From Gnetum montanum (Eukaryota; Streptophyta; Gnetopsida; Gnetales; Gnetaceae): 64,000 nt of DNA. Shown one piece after another: positions 1 to 10,679 of this stretch. Position 1 is the stretch's first letter. Each line of letters opens with the position of its first letter. The DNA lies in the NCBI GenBank assembly GCA_015680685.1, contig MNCI01034267.1:336514-400513 (forward strand), in the 5' to 3' direction. Below the pieces are notes generated by a model. It was not told the DNA's origin. It was given only the letters and a program-made list of their open reading frames with translations, and ran no database searches. A program made the position numbers and the translations under genes.

Positions 1-430
1 GTGATAAGGGGTTCCTCATCTCCTATTTCGCTAAGGACGTGCAGGGCTTTGCCCTTCAGAAAGGTATGTTGACTCTCCTACCTTAAGTCCCTCATACGTT
101 GGGCATCAATGGGATAATAATCCCTCATGTCAAAATCTTCCGCAACGTATTCCGTGAAATGCTCTTGCATGCCAATCTTTACCAAGGTACGGAAAAGCAT
201 GCGAGAGATTGATCGATCTGGGGGTAACACAATGTTCCTTGCAAATCTCTCCACCGTAGTTGTTCGTCCTGATGGAGAACAAAAGTATAATTAGGAATAT
301 ACTCATCGGAATGAGTATATGTCATGTTATATTGTTTAGGACTTGGCTAATTTTGGTTATGTGTTTTATGTTGCCGACTGTCTGGTGTGTGGTCCTTAGG
401 TGGTGAGTTGCTCTTATGAGAAGAAGGCAT
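1..430 (-). pseudogene. gag: gag N-terminal part, Athila-like copy C
   Basis: The minus-strand ATG at 430-428 begins MPSSHKS, matching MSSSHKS at the start of copy B gag (38205) and MASSHRK in copy A (34818). Further on, the segment YTHSDEYIPNYTFVLHQDE is shared by all three copies. Gag forms the particle that packages element RNA in the cytoplasm. A stop interrupts the N-terminal part near residue 26, and the reading frame runs off the left edge of the window. The conserved start and leader spacing in three copies support this start. Breaks make it a pseudogene here, although only the first 140 or so codons are visible. Confidence 0.75.
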
Positions 431-548
431 TTTGATTGGTGTGCTAATTTCACCATTATATAATTTTTCTCTTGATTAACCCGAAGGTTCGTTAAGGCTC
501 ACAATGATGTGAGTGATATCCCTTATGTTCTAGGCACACAAACATTTA

Positions 549-567
549 GTCGCCGGCAACGGCGCCT
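549..567 (-). promoter_or_regulatory. Primer-binding site (tRNA-Asp), copy C
   Basis: The minus strand reads aGGCGCCGTTGCCGGCGAC, one base inside the LTR end. This is nearly the perfect complement of the 3' end of plant tRNA-Asp (consensus TGGCGCCGTTGCCGGGGA). It is where reverse transcription of the element would be primed. Confidence 0.9.
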
Positions 568-568
568 A

Positions 569-1516
569 TGATGAGTGGCAAGGTATCCCTACGCTCAACC
601 ATGCGAAATGAGCGTAGCACGCGTGATCCAGTCGAACTCTGTAGACTAAATGCCTAAACGCCCCATGGAACACTTGGGGTTAATCATTCATTCTCTTCCT
701 AGACTTGTTGTTGTCACGGTGTACGGTTAAGTAAATCCGAGGTATATGATTTTTTTGGTCTTTTCTGGTTTTATGTCTTCTATACTAAGATCAAAGGGTT
801 GAGGAACTACCTAATTCTAACTAATGTCCTAAGTCTAAATTAACTAGCGTCAGCATTCGTTCCCACTTACTATACACACCCTAAACTATGCAACTGTGGC
901 TACAAAACGCTAATAGTTACTGGGATCACCACACATAATGCACGTGCTTGAAGTGGTCGTACTGAGGCACCTAACTAGCCTAAGTGTGACGAGTAGCCGA
1001 TTCCTTGACTACCCATACACATCCGTAGATGCTCGTAATCAAGTCGTACTCGTCCCATGTTCTAGGAGACAAGGGTGAGAGAATCTAATCACGATGAGTA
1101 GCCGATTCTTTGGTTAGCCGTACACATTCGTCAATGCTCGTAACCAAGTCGTACTCATGCCGCGTTACTAGGAAAACAATAAATAAGATTAAATAAACCT
1201 ATCCATGTATTGCAAGGTTTATCCACAAAGCTCGTCTTTATTGTCGTACACAACTTGCGTTCAGGTACAAAGCTACTCGAATAAAGAACCATTCACTTGG
1301 GGACTCCTACTACAGGCACATGGAAAAATATTCTATCTCTGGGACGATCATTCTGCCAGAGCATCGCTACTTCTAGCTTAGCATTGGAAATGAGGGGAGT
1401 GCCGCCTCTTATTTATAGATTTGGTAGCGGACCACGATATCGAGTATGTGATATCGCAGGGATGATGTGATATCGCGTACGTGATATTGTGGCTCATGCG
1501 ATATCGCGTCTCATCA
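569..1516 (-). repeat. LTR of Athila-like copy C (5' LTR of a minus-strand element)
   Basis: The LTR is 948 bp and, read on the minus strand, begins TGATGAGACGCGATATCGC and ends CTCATCA. It shares the U3 GATATC palindromes, the TATA box and the downstream blocks (for example the region around 1280-1340) with the LTRs of copy B. It is longer than the B LTRs (800 bp) because of extra sequence in the middle, around 880-1190, which includes a near-duplication of about 110 bp (compare 990-1070 with 1090-1165). Confidence 0.88.
1410..1417 (-). promoter_or_regulatory. TATA box in LTR of copy C
   Basis: The minus strand carries TATAAATA about 100 bp from the LTR start, directly downstream of the GATATC palindromes. 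The same TATAAATA lies at 37442-37449 and 43418-43425 in copy B, so it is a conserved promoter element of this LTR family. Confidence 0.7.
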
Positions 1517-2499
1517 TCTAGTAAGGTTTCAAAACATTGTATGTGTTGGCAAGCATCACTAGTAGGGGTTGTGGGATCAAAGAATAGGTTTATGTTCTAG
1601 AGTAATTTTGGGATGCCATGGAAGTTAGTAAAGTTAAAGGGATTGCTCACTAGGGGAGCTGGGGGTTGATTGGTTGCCATCCTAGTTTGAGTTCTCCTAG
1701 GATTAGAACTTGGAAAACAGAAAGCTTGTCGTTTCCTTAATGTGAAGAGACAAGCAACTTGTCGATGAGGGGCATAGGAGAGTTTCCTCATAAAAAAACT
1801 ATAAAATATAATTGTTAAAACAAAACTATGAGATTAAGTAAAAGAAAAGAAAATATTGAAATAATATATTTTTCACAAAGAAAAAAATACTTAAATATGC
1901 TAGTTTTTTAAAAAATATTTTTGTCAAGAGAAAAATAAATGCATGAAATTCCAAAATTTATAAGAAATTTAAAAAAGAAAAATAGTAAAATGAAAATTTT
2001 TAGAAAAATAAAATTAAAATTTAATGAGTAATAACACCACCTTACCAAGGTTAGGACTCAAATAAGGACTACCAAAACATAAATCTGAAAACAGGACTAG
2101 GAAACAAGGGTTTAAGGCAAAGGTTTTTTGAAAAACATTCAACAAGTTCCAAGACAAGATCAAAAAATAAAATAGTCACAAAAAAATGGCAAGAAGAGCT
2201 AATAAACAAAAGGCAGAAGAAAGGCCCTCCTTCTAAAGCCAAAAAGATGTTGATGCATAAAATTTGGACACAAAAGAAACTCATTTTAGGAGACTATTTC
2301 CTAGGGCACATCCCATATGGGTACAGAAACCCAAGAATAGTCTTAATTGGAGAGGGCTATGTGGCCTTTTGAAAATAGTAAACTAAAAAAAGGAATTTCA
2401 ATTGGAACGCATTGGGATTTAAGATAAGTGAGTGTTTGAAATAATAAGAAACAACAAAATTAAATTTTTCATTGGTGCTGTTACTTGTTCATGCTGCTG
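1517..2499. other. Non-coding AT-rich stretch
   Basis: Strongly AT-rich sequence with A-runs (1790-2040) follows the end of LTR C. Short open frames at 1597-1791 and 2069-2284 show no recognisable motif. I see no element ends or RNA gene here. Confidence 0.6.
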
Positions 2500-2990
2500 A
2501 TCCATTGCGAATGCTACCATAGCCAACACTGCTCGTAGCCACCTGAAGAGGGAGAGAGAAGAGGTTGGATCCCATGCTAGCACTTGGTGTGCATGCCTAC
2601 TATTGTCTACTACCGCAACACCATGGCAAGAGAGAGAGATTTGTCCCTAATGCTTGCTGCTACCATTATGTAGTTGAGAGAACAAGGGAGAGAAAACTAC
2701 TATGGGCAAGAGAAGAGGGAGACAACTCAATCCTTGCTACTCGCTCCTACCACCTGTTGACCTCATGGGCACCTACTGGTTACAATCCCCTACTGGCAAA
2801 AGAAAGAGGAAAGCCTGCTGCTACTGCCTTTTTGTTCCTCCTATCTCTGCTTGGTTTCTCTTTTGGAGTCCCTCGACCTCTGCACCCCTTTATCACTGCC
2901 TAGACCTCCTATTCAAATGGCCATTTGTATGCGCCACTAATGACCATAACTACTGCCCCAGATCCTCCACGTAACACCCCTCAAGATAGA
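2500..2990. other. Unassigned segment with imperfect GA-rich and CTG/CTA repeats
   Basis: This block has higher GC than its surroundings and alternates ctgctg/ctactg clusters with gagagag runs (about 2545-2560, 2630-2640, 2680-2730), as if built by old tandem duplication. It is open for 112 codons on the plus strand (2565-2903), ending in a hydrophobic stretch of about 20 residues. I do not recognise the product and codon structure gives no further support. It is more likely a repeat than a gene. Confidence 0.3.
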
Positions 2991-4400
2991 ATTATTCATT
3001 TACAAAAAGAAAATATTTTCCATTTCCATAATCATAGTTTGATATAGGAGGTTGCCCTTAATAGATATTTCATTGGCAACTACAACCCAAAGCTTCCTAG
3101 ACACACTGCACGGAAAAAATCAAATCTTTGTAAGTTTAGAAATGTATTAAATAGACTAATAATTGAGATCAACATTTAACATAGTGACATAAATATTAAC
3201 AATTAATAGGTCAGTCACAAATAGTAAACTACTTAAAAGAACTGTATGTAACGAATAAACATGTTTATGTGGCATTAAAATTTTATAACTTAGGATTATC
3301 TACTAGAATTAAACTCATGATTTAAATAGAATTAAACTTGTGACTTGGAGCTTTTAGATAAAGTCTTATCACTAAGTAACACCCCAAACAATTTAATTTA
3401 GAAATAATAGTTAGTAGAACAAGTGTTTGTTTCTCAAGTTTGAAAACATAGGTTTGAGCCTAAGCACAACCTCTCAAAAAGGTAGGCTTTCACTTATTCA
3501 TGAATGGCTTGCTGGATAAACCTTGTGGCTCAGTAATGATCCATTTCTAAACACCAAAGCATGACATGCTTTCTTAAAATTAATGTCCAAAGCAGCAACA
3601 ATAATGATAATTGTATCTCTATCAGTCTATCATTGTGAGAATGATATCTAAGATAATTGGGTTCAACATCATTATCACTTCCTTGCTTTCATACCTTTAA
3701 TAGACATCATGAATATTTTCTAACATTGTACCAACGTTCATCCATTACAAGATCTAACTTCAAATCATTATAATAGGTTGCCATAGAGCAAGGAAGAAAA
3801 AAAAAAGTATTAGCATGTGTTGATTATGGCCCCATGCATAGCATGGGTGATGTTGATACATCAACACAGGCATTTTGTTGTAGTATTATAATGTTGTTTC
3901 AAATGAGTAGTCATAGCACAAGAAAGAAACACATGTAACACATTTTTTGGATCCCTAAGATACACCATGTACAATAATAATAATACTATATAAAAAAAAT
4001 TTAGAATAATAGATCAACAACAATAACACAAAAAGAGAGTTACAAAATATATATAATAATATGAAAATGTTTGCAAAATATAAGATCAATAACTTAGGAT
4101 GTAGAGTTTAACCAAAAAGTCCAAAAAAATGTTTTGTCACAACCAAATTTTATAAACTACTTGTTTAATAGAAAAGGATGAGGCATTAACTTTTTCAATT
4201 TTGAGTGATATTTAAAATGGCTGCAATTAGATTGAGCCTCGTGACTAGTTGCCACCTTAATTTTTGGGAGTTCTTTGTAGGACATAATTTTAAAAAATTA
4301 TTTTACATATTAATTATTTTGTTAGTAATATAATAAATATGAAAAATAATCTTAATAACAAAAGAATTAAAAAATATTAGAAAATCAATAAAATAAATAC
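2991..4400. other. Non-coding AT-rich stretch
   Basis: No gene recognised. It contains only short homopolymer runs (for example 3795-3806) and a possible tRNA-derived B-box around 3451, listed separately. Confidence 0.6.
3390..3480 (+). repeat. Possible degenerate SINE head
   Basis: GGTTTGAGCC at 3451-3460 resembles an RNA polymerase III B-box (GGTTCGANCC), with a weak A-box-like tagttagtagaac about 40 bp upstream. No flanking duplication or A-tail was found. This is a weak call. Confidence 0.2.
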
Positions 4401-4409
4401 ATTATTATT

Positions 4410-4655
4410 ATTTATTGTATCTGAAAAATAAATAATAAGTCATAAGTGCTTTTAGCTTGCCAAGTAACTTTGCCAATGCAAGTACCAAGCCTAAATACAA
4501 AAGAAGGATTAGCATCAAGTTTTTCAAATTTTGCATATGCTAGGGCATTTCCCATATTAGCAAGGGCTTGCAAGGAGAACATCTTGGCCTTTATGTTGTA
4601 AAAAGTAGGGATGGGTGTGGGTAAAGAAAATTTGGCAGTCCTAGTGCAAACAAGA
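4410..4655 (-). other. Unidentified open segment of about 80 codons
   Basis: Reading the minus strand from about 4655 gives an uninterrupted stretch of about 80 codons with ordinary protein-like composition, including SLQALANMGNALAYAKFEK and NPSFVFRLGTCIGKVTWQA. It lies downstream of the DUF247 pseudogene on the same strand but does not resemble the DUF247 C-terminus. I do not recognise the family. It has no clear start codon of its own and may be an exon or a gene fragment carried with the DUF247 region. Confidence 0.3.
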
Positions 4656-4657
4656 TC

Positions 4658-4703
4658 AAATAATGCTACCTCACTTATTCAAATAATGCTACCTCACTTA
4701 TTC
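4658..4703. repeat. Exact 23-bp tandem duplication
   Basis: Two perfect head-to-tail copies of a 23-bp unit beginning aaataatgctacc. Identity implies a recent event. Confidence 0.9.
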
Positions 4704-4839
4704 AAGAAAGGTACCAAAACAAAGACCAAAGAAGATATAGGAACTGCAAATAAAGAAAAATCTATTTTTTATAAAGGTTAATGCCACAAAAAAGTTAAGT
4801 AGACCCTATCTTGTTAAGAGAAAGTTAAGATGGTAATAA

Positions 4840-6037
4840 TGATTTTTAGGTTGCCAGCTATTTGACACAAACTCATCGATAATGAAAGTAACTTATATGG
4901 CCGACACACCAATTCCCCAACTTTCTAAACATGAGAGCTTTTTCTTTTCCCAAAAGGTTCCTTGTGCAATCCAACACGACTTCATCTGCTAAAAGCTTTC
5001 TATCACAAAGAAAGAGAGAGTTGTTGTGACCTGAATTTTATACCGGCCCTCTTGAGCGCTGAAGCATTATACTGCTTCTCAAAGTGGTCATCCGTTTCTA
5101 CGGGGTGCTTTAAGCCTATCAATCTCAGAACCGCTGCTACGGCCTCATCACAATGTAGCGGCTGCACTGCGCTCCTGTATTTGCATCTGTAGTATTATCC
5201 ACAGTTACCACTTGTGCAATGGCGGGTAAAGTATGTCCAGCAGGTGATGCGACTCTTCCTTTGCATTTTGCAATGAGGGCGATCCTCTTGTTCCTATTTG
5301 GGCAAAGTACATGCCACTAAAATTCAGCTAATTGAAAACAGTGGAAAGTCTGAAACTAAGAGAAAAAAACCCAAGTGAAACAATACAAATAGAAAGGTTT
5401 TAAGGTGGTTCAGCTGCAGAGACCGATGATATGCAAACGGCGACAGCTGCGGCAATGCATAATTGATCAGGTCCTTCACCGACGTAGGAGGAGGATCATT
5501 ATTCAGAATCGGAGTTTGTCTGGCCACTTGTACACCAAATCCAACACTTGTAAAGGCAGTTGGTTCTCCAACATGACTACATCGCATTTGAGCCCAACCT
5601 CCAGAGAGCTGAAATTTTGCCCGTTTTTGGAGTACCTCGTCTGCTTCGTTCCCAGTACTCAACAAACGAAGATAACGCAGAAACGGCGCGTCCACTGCCA
5701 CGTTTTGGACTAGGCCCGATGCATCATCGAGACAGTAAAAACTTTTGATGAATGACGTCACCGAAGGCTCGGACAGTTTGGTTTTGAGGGTGTTGAGGTT
5801 ATTCGCTCCAACATCAGCGGCCAACTTGATTTTGAATTGTCTGGCACGATGAAGGTGTTGCAGTTGCAGGTGGTTGTACTGCAGTGGCTCCAGTGACACG
5901 ACATGAGGCTTGTACGCCTCCTCTTTGGTCTCCAGCAGTGCACGCGGCACCATTTTCAGAACATATGGACGCTGTTGCTGCCCTTGCCTGGGTTGACAAT
6001 ATTCTAAAGCTTTTGCAAAATCAGATCCATGGCGCAC
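4840..6037 (-). pseudogene. DUF247-family plant protein, broken
   Basis: Seen: the minus strand is open for about 237 codons (6037-5324) and contains VPRALLETKEEAYKPHVVSL, matching the opening of DUF247 proteins (IYKVP..L....AY.P..VSIGP). A conserved-looking SFIKSFYCLDDASGL region follows. Downstream, in shifting frames, come HHLLDILYPPL near 5215 (family: HLLDLLR..LLP), SALKRAGIKFRSQQLSLSL near 5030-5070 (family: ATEL.EAGIKF), and VTFIIDEFVSNSW near 4850 (family: ITSY..FMD.L). Several stops and frame changes separate these blocks. The long frame has an in-frame TAA just upstream of a GTG at its 5' end and no early ATG, so the true N-terminus is missing or lies in another frame. Known: DUF247 (PF03140) is a plant-specific family of mostly membrane-anchored proteins of poorly known role; some act in grass self-incompatibility. 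The visible C-terminus lacks the usual transmembrane tail. It is the only cellular gene relic I can name here. Confidence 0.62.
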
Positions 6038-6053
6038 TGCTGCACGTGCTTAC

Positions 6054-6110
6054 TGGACAAACGCAAATCTTGGCAATGAAATTCTTTCACTGAATGAGAT
6101 GCTCCTCGTC
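6054..6110 (-). repeat. 5' flank of DUF247 relic, duplicated at about 8275-8335
   Basis: The stretch around ttggcaatgaaattctttca is repeated with modest divergence at about 8295-8330, adjacent to the second DUF247 fragment. It shows that the duplicated unit includes sequence upstream of the long open frame. Confidence 0.5.
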
Positions 6111-6124
6111 TTTCGCTGAATGAA

Positions 6125-6586
6125 ATGCTACTGCGGAAACCAGGGCAGAATACAAGCTTGCTTCTCAATCAGGTTAATGCTCACTCTCGTAGAGGCGTCA
6201 CTCTCGTAGAGGCGTATTTTCAACTTGCATCCTATCTTATTTCATGTCAAGGCCACAATCCCTTACTTCTCAGAGAGGAAACAAACCTTATGAGTTATGT
6301 AGTACCATTTCTTCCTCGTTTTCATTGGACTGCAGAAAAGTGCACCCTTGTCATTATGGTAGAAATCATTGCATTTAGATGCCAGATATTTTCCTCCCTC
6401 TTCGTCTTTCTCAGCTTTCTCAGTACTGGTTGCTAATTTTGGGATATCCTCTTGCTTTATTTTGACTGTTCTTTGCTTTCCAAACCCTCTAAAGAATGAG
6501 AAAACAGCTAAATGCAAATGCAAAGTTTAATTCACAGTTATTGCATTATCATAAAAATATTTAATCTAGCTTCGTCATTTAATGAG
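6125..6586. repeat. Diverged repeated segment (copies near 8440-8940 and 12110-12320)
   Basis: The interval 6330-6540 aligns by eye with 12115-12320. Shared landmarks in order are a gtgcaccctt/gtgcatcctt block, an atcattgcatttag/atcattgcacttgg block, ttattttgactgttctttgctttcc/ttattttgattgttctttactttcc, and atgcaaagtttaa/atgcaaaatttaa. Parts of the pattern also occur near 8450-8480 and 8830-8920. Both strands have short open frames here (6125-6436 plus, 6523-6263 minus) but no family motif. It may be intron or flank duplicated with the DUF247 genes, or an unclassified repeat. Confidence 0.4.
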
Positions 6587-6650
6587 TTGTTAGCTTAATG
6601 GTACTGGTCTTAACCTAGAGTTCTATTCTAGTAGAAAACACAGAGCTATA
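6587..6650 (+). repeat. Possible tRNA-derived SINE head
   Basis: TAGCTTAATGG at 6591-6601 is close to a polymerase III A-box as found in plant tRNAs, and gagttctattcta at 6618-6630 is a degraded B-box. Spacing is slightly short. The absence of a visible tail or target-site duplication keeps this tentative. Confidence 0.3.
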
Positions 6651-6780
6651 AACTTCTAGGGGTATATTTCTTTTTCACGTTCAGACACCCCCTAATTTAG
6701 CTTCCTCTTTCTCATTACTTGCTCCTAATTTTGTGACATGCTATTGCTTTTTTTCTATACGCTGCTTTTTTTCTATGCGC

Positions 6781-6960
6781 CGGATGATTCGCGATTCGCG
6801 TCGAATTCGGGACCGCGTACAGAAGCCCATTAAATCCGCAATGGGTACGTATTTCAAAATTTCGTGTTGAATTCGGAGCAATCCGCAATGGGTACGTATT
6901 TCAAAATTTCGCGTTGAATTCGGAGCGCGTACAGAAGCGCATTAAATCCGCAATGGGTAC
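6781..6960. repeat. CpG-rich tandem repeat
   Basis: Blocks containing ccgcaatgggtacgtatt, aatttcgYgttgaattcgg and cgcgtacagaagc recur. Successive atccgcaatggg starts are at 6834, 6881 and 6946, giving spacings of 47 and 65 bp, so the units differ by an 18-bp deletion of the cgcgtacagaag part. CpG density is far above the surrounding sequence. Confidence 0.8.
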
Positions 6961-6969
6961 CATTATTTC

Positions 6970-8110
6970 CAATGAAATTTTGTCTGGATGTGTACATATA
7001 TATTGAAATGGTCACCTTGCCTTGCCTCATTATTATTGCCTTGTTCTCCATGTCTGCATTGTGCATTAAAATCATACTCGTCTTGTCCTCATTGTTAAGT
7101 CACCAGCAAGCAATCAAGATCAAGATTCCTGGCATCGGCATGACAAAGACCACAGAAAACAGGGAAATCACAAAACAGCTACTTTGGTAACCGAAGGCTG
7201 AAGGGCCAAGTTTGGGTCATACGGAAATCAAGTTTGGAACGGGGCCTGCGAGGTAAACATTGCATTTGCATGGATTGGCCTTTGGGAGCGTCAAAGGTTC
7301 CGCCATGACTCACGCATTTACGCGTGTTTATTGGTCATTGCTGGTTATTCCTCCTTTTTCTCATCTTTTTCTCATATTATCTCTGCTGAAAAAAGAAAAA
7401 ACAAAACAGGGTCATCGTCATGGGTCATGAGTCATGAACACGATGACGGATGGATGCTTGTTCAACCTTAATCTGTTTGCTTATGGACCAACCAAGCCAA
7501 CCAGCACATGGCCAATGGCCATATGCAAGCTGTTGGCGCTCTGTTTCCCCTTCATCATGACTAGTGCCAATTCCCCCTTTTTAAAAGGTTTTCAATCACC
7601 ATAGGTGAGGTGAGTTGCTAGGCTGTGCCTAGTTTAGTTTAAGTTGTATCTTCTTATAATGTGGTTGTCTTCAACATGGCCCTATGACACTACTCACGTG
7701 CCCGTTGTTGAACAAAAGTATTAGCCGACATGATTTGTTATAAATTTGGTTGAGGCTTGAGGCTTAATTTCATTTTTTAAAAGATTGGATTGAGTAACAA
7801 AAGGGTTTCATTTTATTCCTGTCATTTTGGTTGTTGCAAAAATTATATGTTTAGGCAGATTATGGCTCTTGAGTAAGGAAATGGATTCAATGCGCTCCAT
7901 ACCTTTGCAAATTTTCAATTTTTTTTAAAAACTAATATACTTAAATTTTTTCTATCACTTCCCCAACTACGAACCTGTCCCCACTTTTTCTTGAGGCACA
8001 CGTACCAAAACACGTTCAGAATCACGAGTCCTCGATTCCTTGCTTCCACGAATCAGATTCTTTTGATGCATAGCTTTTTTTCTTTTTTTTGAACTGCTTT
8101 ACCACTTGCC
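6970..8110. other. Non-coding stretch of mixed composition
   Basis: No gene or element end identified. 7200-7560 has more balanced base composition and few homopolymers, and may be old single-copy flank of the DUF247 gene. 7610-8100 is AT-rich. Confidence 0.4.
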
Positions 8111-8129
8111 ACAGAAGCACCTACGTGTA

Positions 8130-8400
8130 GTTGACTCACAAAGATGCATGGCAATACCAATGTGAAGGTGTCCTGCTTGAATCAGATACCTTTATTACAG
8201 TGCCGGTGCAATGCACTTGTAATGAATGTAACCTGAATTTTATACTCACCACCTTCTTGAATGCTGATGCGCTGTTAGACAGGACAGAGGCATATCTTGG
8301 TAATGAAAATCTTTCGCTGTATGAGATGCTGTCCTCCTTTGTAAAGAAGAAACATACTTTATCGTCCCTGTTTTCAAATATTTAATAAAGTTCTTTACGT
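8130..8400 (-). pseudogene. Second DUF247 fragment with internal deletion
   Basis: The minus strand reads NSASAFKKVVSIKFRLHSL at about 8275-8215, matching NASALKRAGIKFRSQQLSL of the DUF247 relic at 5030-5070. Immediately upstream (8275-8335) is the sequence that in the first copy lies at 6054-6110, before the long open frame. The roughly 950 bp between these points in the first copy, including the DUF247 N-terminal domain, are therefore absent here. The plus strand is also open (8131-8385), but the homology to the first copy makes the minus strand the meaningful one. A tandem gene duplicate followed by deletion is the simplest reading. Confidence 0.5.
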
Positions 8401-9985
8401 TAAACATGGGTGGAGCCACCATGTCTTCTTTTACATCTCGAATGCATGAAAATGCATCCTTGATATCATCGTGAAACCAAACCTTCCTGCACAGATTTCG
8501 AATATTTAAATTGTTTACTTTACACTTCTATTCGACAACTGTGCTATTGCTCCTTCGTCAATCGTCCAAAATACTTCAACAAATTCTCTTAGGATACCTC
8601 TTTGTGTTAAATCAGGCACCTAGCATCCCGAGGAAGGTGGGATTTCTCGATGTCGTGAGATTTCCATGATCTCAATATATGGATTTTCGAGATGAGAGGA
8701 GCCACGGATAACCGGCTGCCCCATAGGAACCACCATTTTTACCTTTGCTTCTGGAATGCATAAAAGTACAACCTTCCCATTACTTGGATTTGATATGTTT
8801 CCCACGTCACCCCGACGCTCTTTTGTGACATTGGATTACTTTACTTTTCCAGGTTCTACCTTCTTAAACCTCCATTCGCTGCAGGCCTAGAAAATGTAAC
8901 CTACTCAGCCATGATAATACACCGCAAATCCAGGTTACTGGTTTTGTACTACGAGCAATGGCTTATGGCGGAAGCAGGCCCTACAATCAGGTTCTCCTTG
9001 GCTGCTGTGCTGGACGGGTGTGCCATCAGTAGTCCTTTCTTAGATGGCAAGCAAGAAGTGGTATAACATGCTAAAGAATTAATTCTTTAGCCTAAGTACA
9101 ATGAATTTAAAAGCCTGCTTACTTTTTATTATATTGATTTCGCCTGGTGATTTAAAAGTGAGCAAAATTTTATTACCTTTGAAATCATTTTAGGTTTACT
9201 GGACATTTGGAATGTGCAATTGTAATATTTTAATTATCTTTAATGTACTCAAATGTTAAAATGTGGTTCTCTGCAATGTTATTTCTTTTGCAGAGATGGT
9301 GGTAGAGGCCCATTCTGATGAAGTTATTATCTAAAACATCAATGGCAAGCTAACCCTGGGCAAAAACCATTTTATATTCTTCTTTTTTCATACCAACCTC
9401 ATATCAGAACTTCAAGTTCTGCTCTTATTAACATAATTTATTCCCTCTGCTCCTAAAATAGATTTGCTTGCATTGGGCTCTTTAAGAGTTTAAATGATTT
9501 CCATTTTTATGCTATGCTAATTGCACTCTGCAAATAGCAAATGAAAATAGTAAACAGTAATTGAAAATTGTAAATAGTAAAATACACAACAGAATTTAAA
9601 ACTCAATAATGGGATACCTACTGAAGTAGTAAAGATATTTATTATTTTTCTGAAAATATTACATATCAAAACAAGGTAAAATAATGTCTTCTACATTACA
9701 ACTTAGTACCCTTTACTACAATCTACACATTGAATACCAAACCATATATTTTTGAAATAGAATTTTTAATATAATTTTTTTTTTGAAATACAAACTTTCT
9801 ATTAAAAAGTGAAAGTTAAAAATAACTTGTTACAAGATGTAACTTTGAGATTACTAACACTTAATTTGGCTTTACTTATCCAAAAATTTTGAACTTGAAG
9901 ATAAATCAAATATTTTCAAATTAATAATTGGACTATTTCCATAATTCATGCTTATATTATGGCCAAACCAAGTAGTCTTCCACAC
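8401..9985. other. Unassigned stretch with short open frames
   Basis: A minus-strand frame at 8805-8620 and a plus-strand run of about 55 codons at 8887-9066 (containing RFSLAAVLDGCAISSPFLDG) are unrecognised. 9070-9985 is AT-rich with no signal. Parts near 8450 and 8830-8920 belong to the diverged repeat described at 6125-6586. Confidence 0.35.
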
Positions 9986-9989
9986 ATAA

Positions 9990-10560
9990 ACTATTTACAA
10001 AATGTCAATATGCTTTGTATTTCAATAAAACATTGGATTTTTTGTAAGATAAATTACACTTGATTGTCACACTTCACACCAAACTTACTTGAATTTTTAT
10101 TAAACTATTTAAGCAATCTTATTAACTAAATAATCTCCTTAGCTACTTCTATTAACGCTACATATTCAACTTCTATAATAAATAAAGCACAATAGTAGCT
10201 TCCAATTTAGATACCTAAGCAACAATGTCACTATCATTTATGAAAATATACCTAGTAGTAGATTTTCTACTTTCATGACAACCATCAAAATCAACATCTA
10301 CATAACCAGCCTTATTGAGAAAAAAGCCTTCAAAGCATAAATATTCTTTTTGTGTACTTTTCAAATCCTAAAATATCTACTTGGATGCTTGCCAATGTTC
10401 CCATACAAGATTGCTTATATAATGAAAAATAACTCTCATTGTGTAATGAGAAACAACTCCCATTGCATAAGCAATATTAGATCCAGTATAAACCATTACA
10501 AACATTAGTTTGCTAGCATTAATAACATTATGAAAAATATATAGTTGATCTTCATAATTA
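9990..10560 (-). pseudogene. pol: copia reverse transcriptase end and RNase H relic
   Basis: The minus strand reads ASKLMFVMVYTGSNIAYAMG around 10500-10440, matching the copia motif GSLMY.M..TRPDIAYAVG. WEHWQASKYILGF follows (family: EHW.AVKWILRYL). About 10320-10240 gives GWLCRC/DFDGCHESRKSTT in changing frames, the RNase H block D.D.AGD.D.RKSTTGYVF. A degraded tail corresponds to DNQSAI.LA.NP.FH.R.KHI. This domain pair copies element RNA into DNA and removes the RNA strand. Stops and frameshifts are frequent. Confidence 0.7.
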
Positions 10561-10679
10561 TGCTAATGTGGAGGTGTAGAAAACATTTGCATTCCCAATC
10601 AAATTTTCTAATTTTTTTCTTGCTTTTTATCAAAAAAACATTTCACTTTCATTAAACAAAACATTTTTACTTTCAATAG

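Larger units (their letters stand above)
1..1516 (-). mobile_element. Athila-like LTR retrotransposon, copy C (right end only)
   Basis: Seen: read on the minus strand, this is an LTR (1516 to 569), a primer-binding site complementary to tRNA-Asp (567 to 549), a leader, and the start of gag (from 430). The same order and closely similar sequence occur in copy B at 37325-38600 on the plus strand. The rest of the element lies off the left edge, so length, coding capacity and target-site duplication cannot be judged. Known: a tRNA-Asp primer site is typical of Athila-type Ty3/gypsy elements. The PBS here is the least decayed of the three copies in the window, which suggests this insertion is the youngest of them (inference). 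Confidence 0.88.

Noticed and set aside
8131-8385. Plus-strand open frame with SDTFITVPVQCTC, at first reminiscent of a LysM receptor ectodomain.
   Set aside because: The same DNA read on the minus strand matches the DUF247 relic at 5030-5070 and its upstream flank at 6054-6110. The plus-strand likeness rests on one short cysteine motif.
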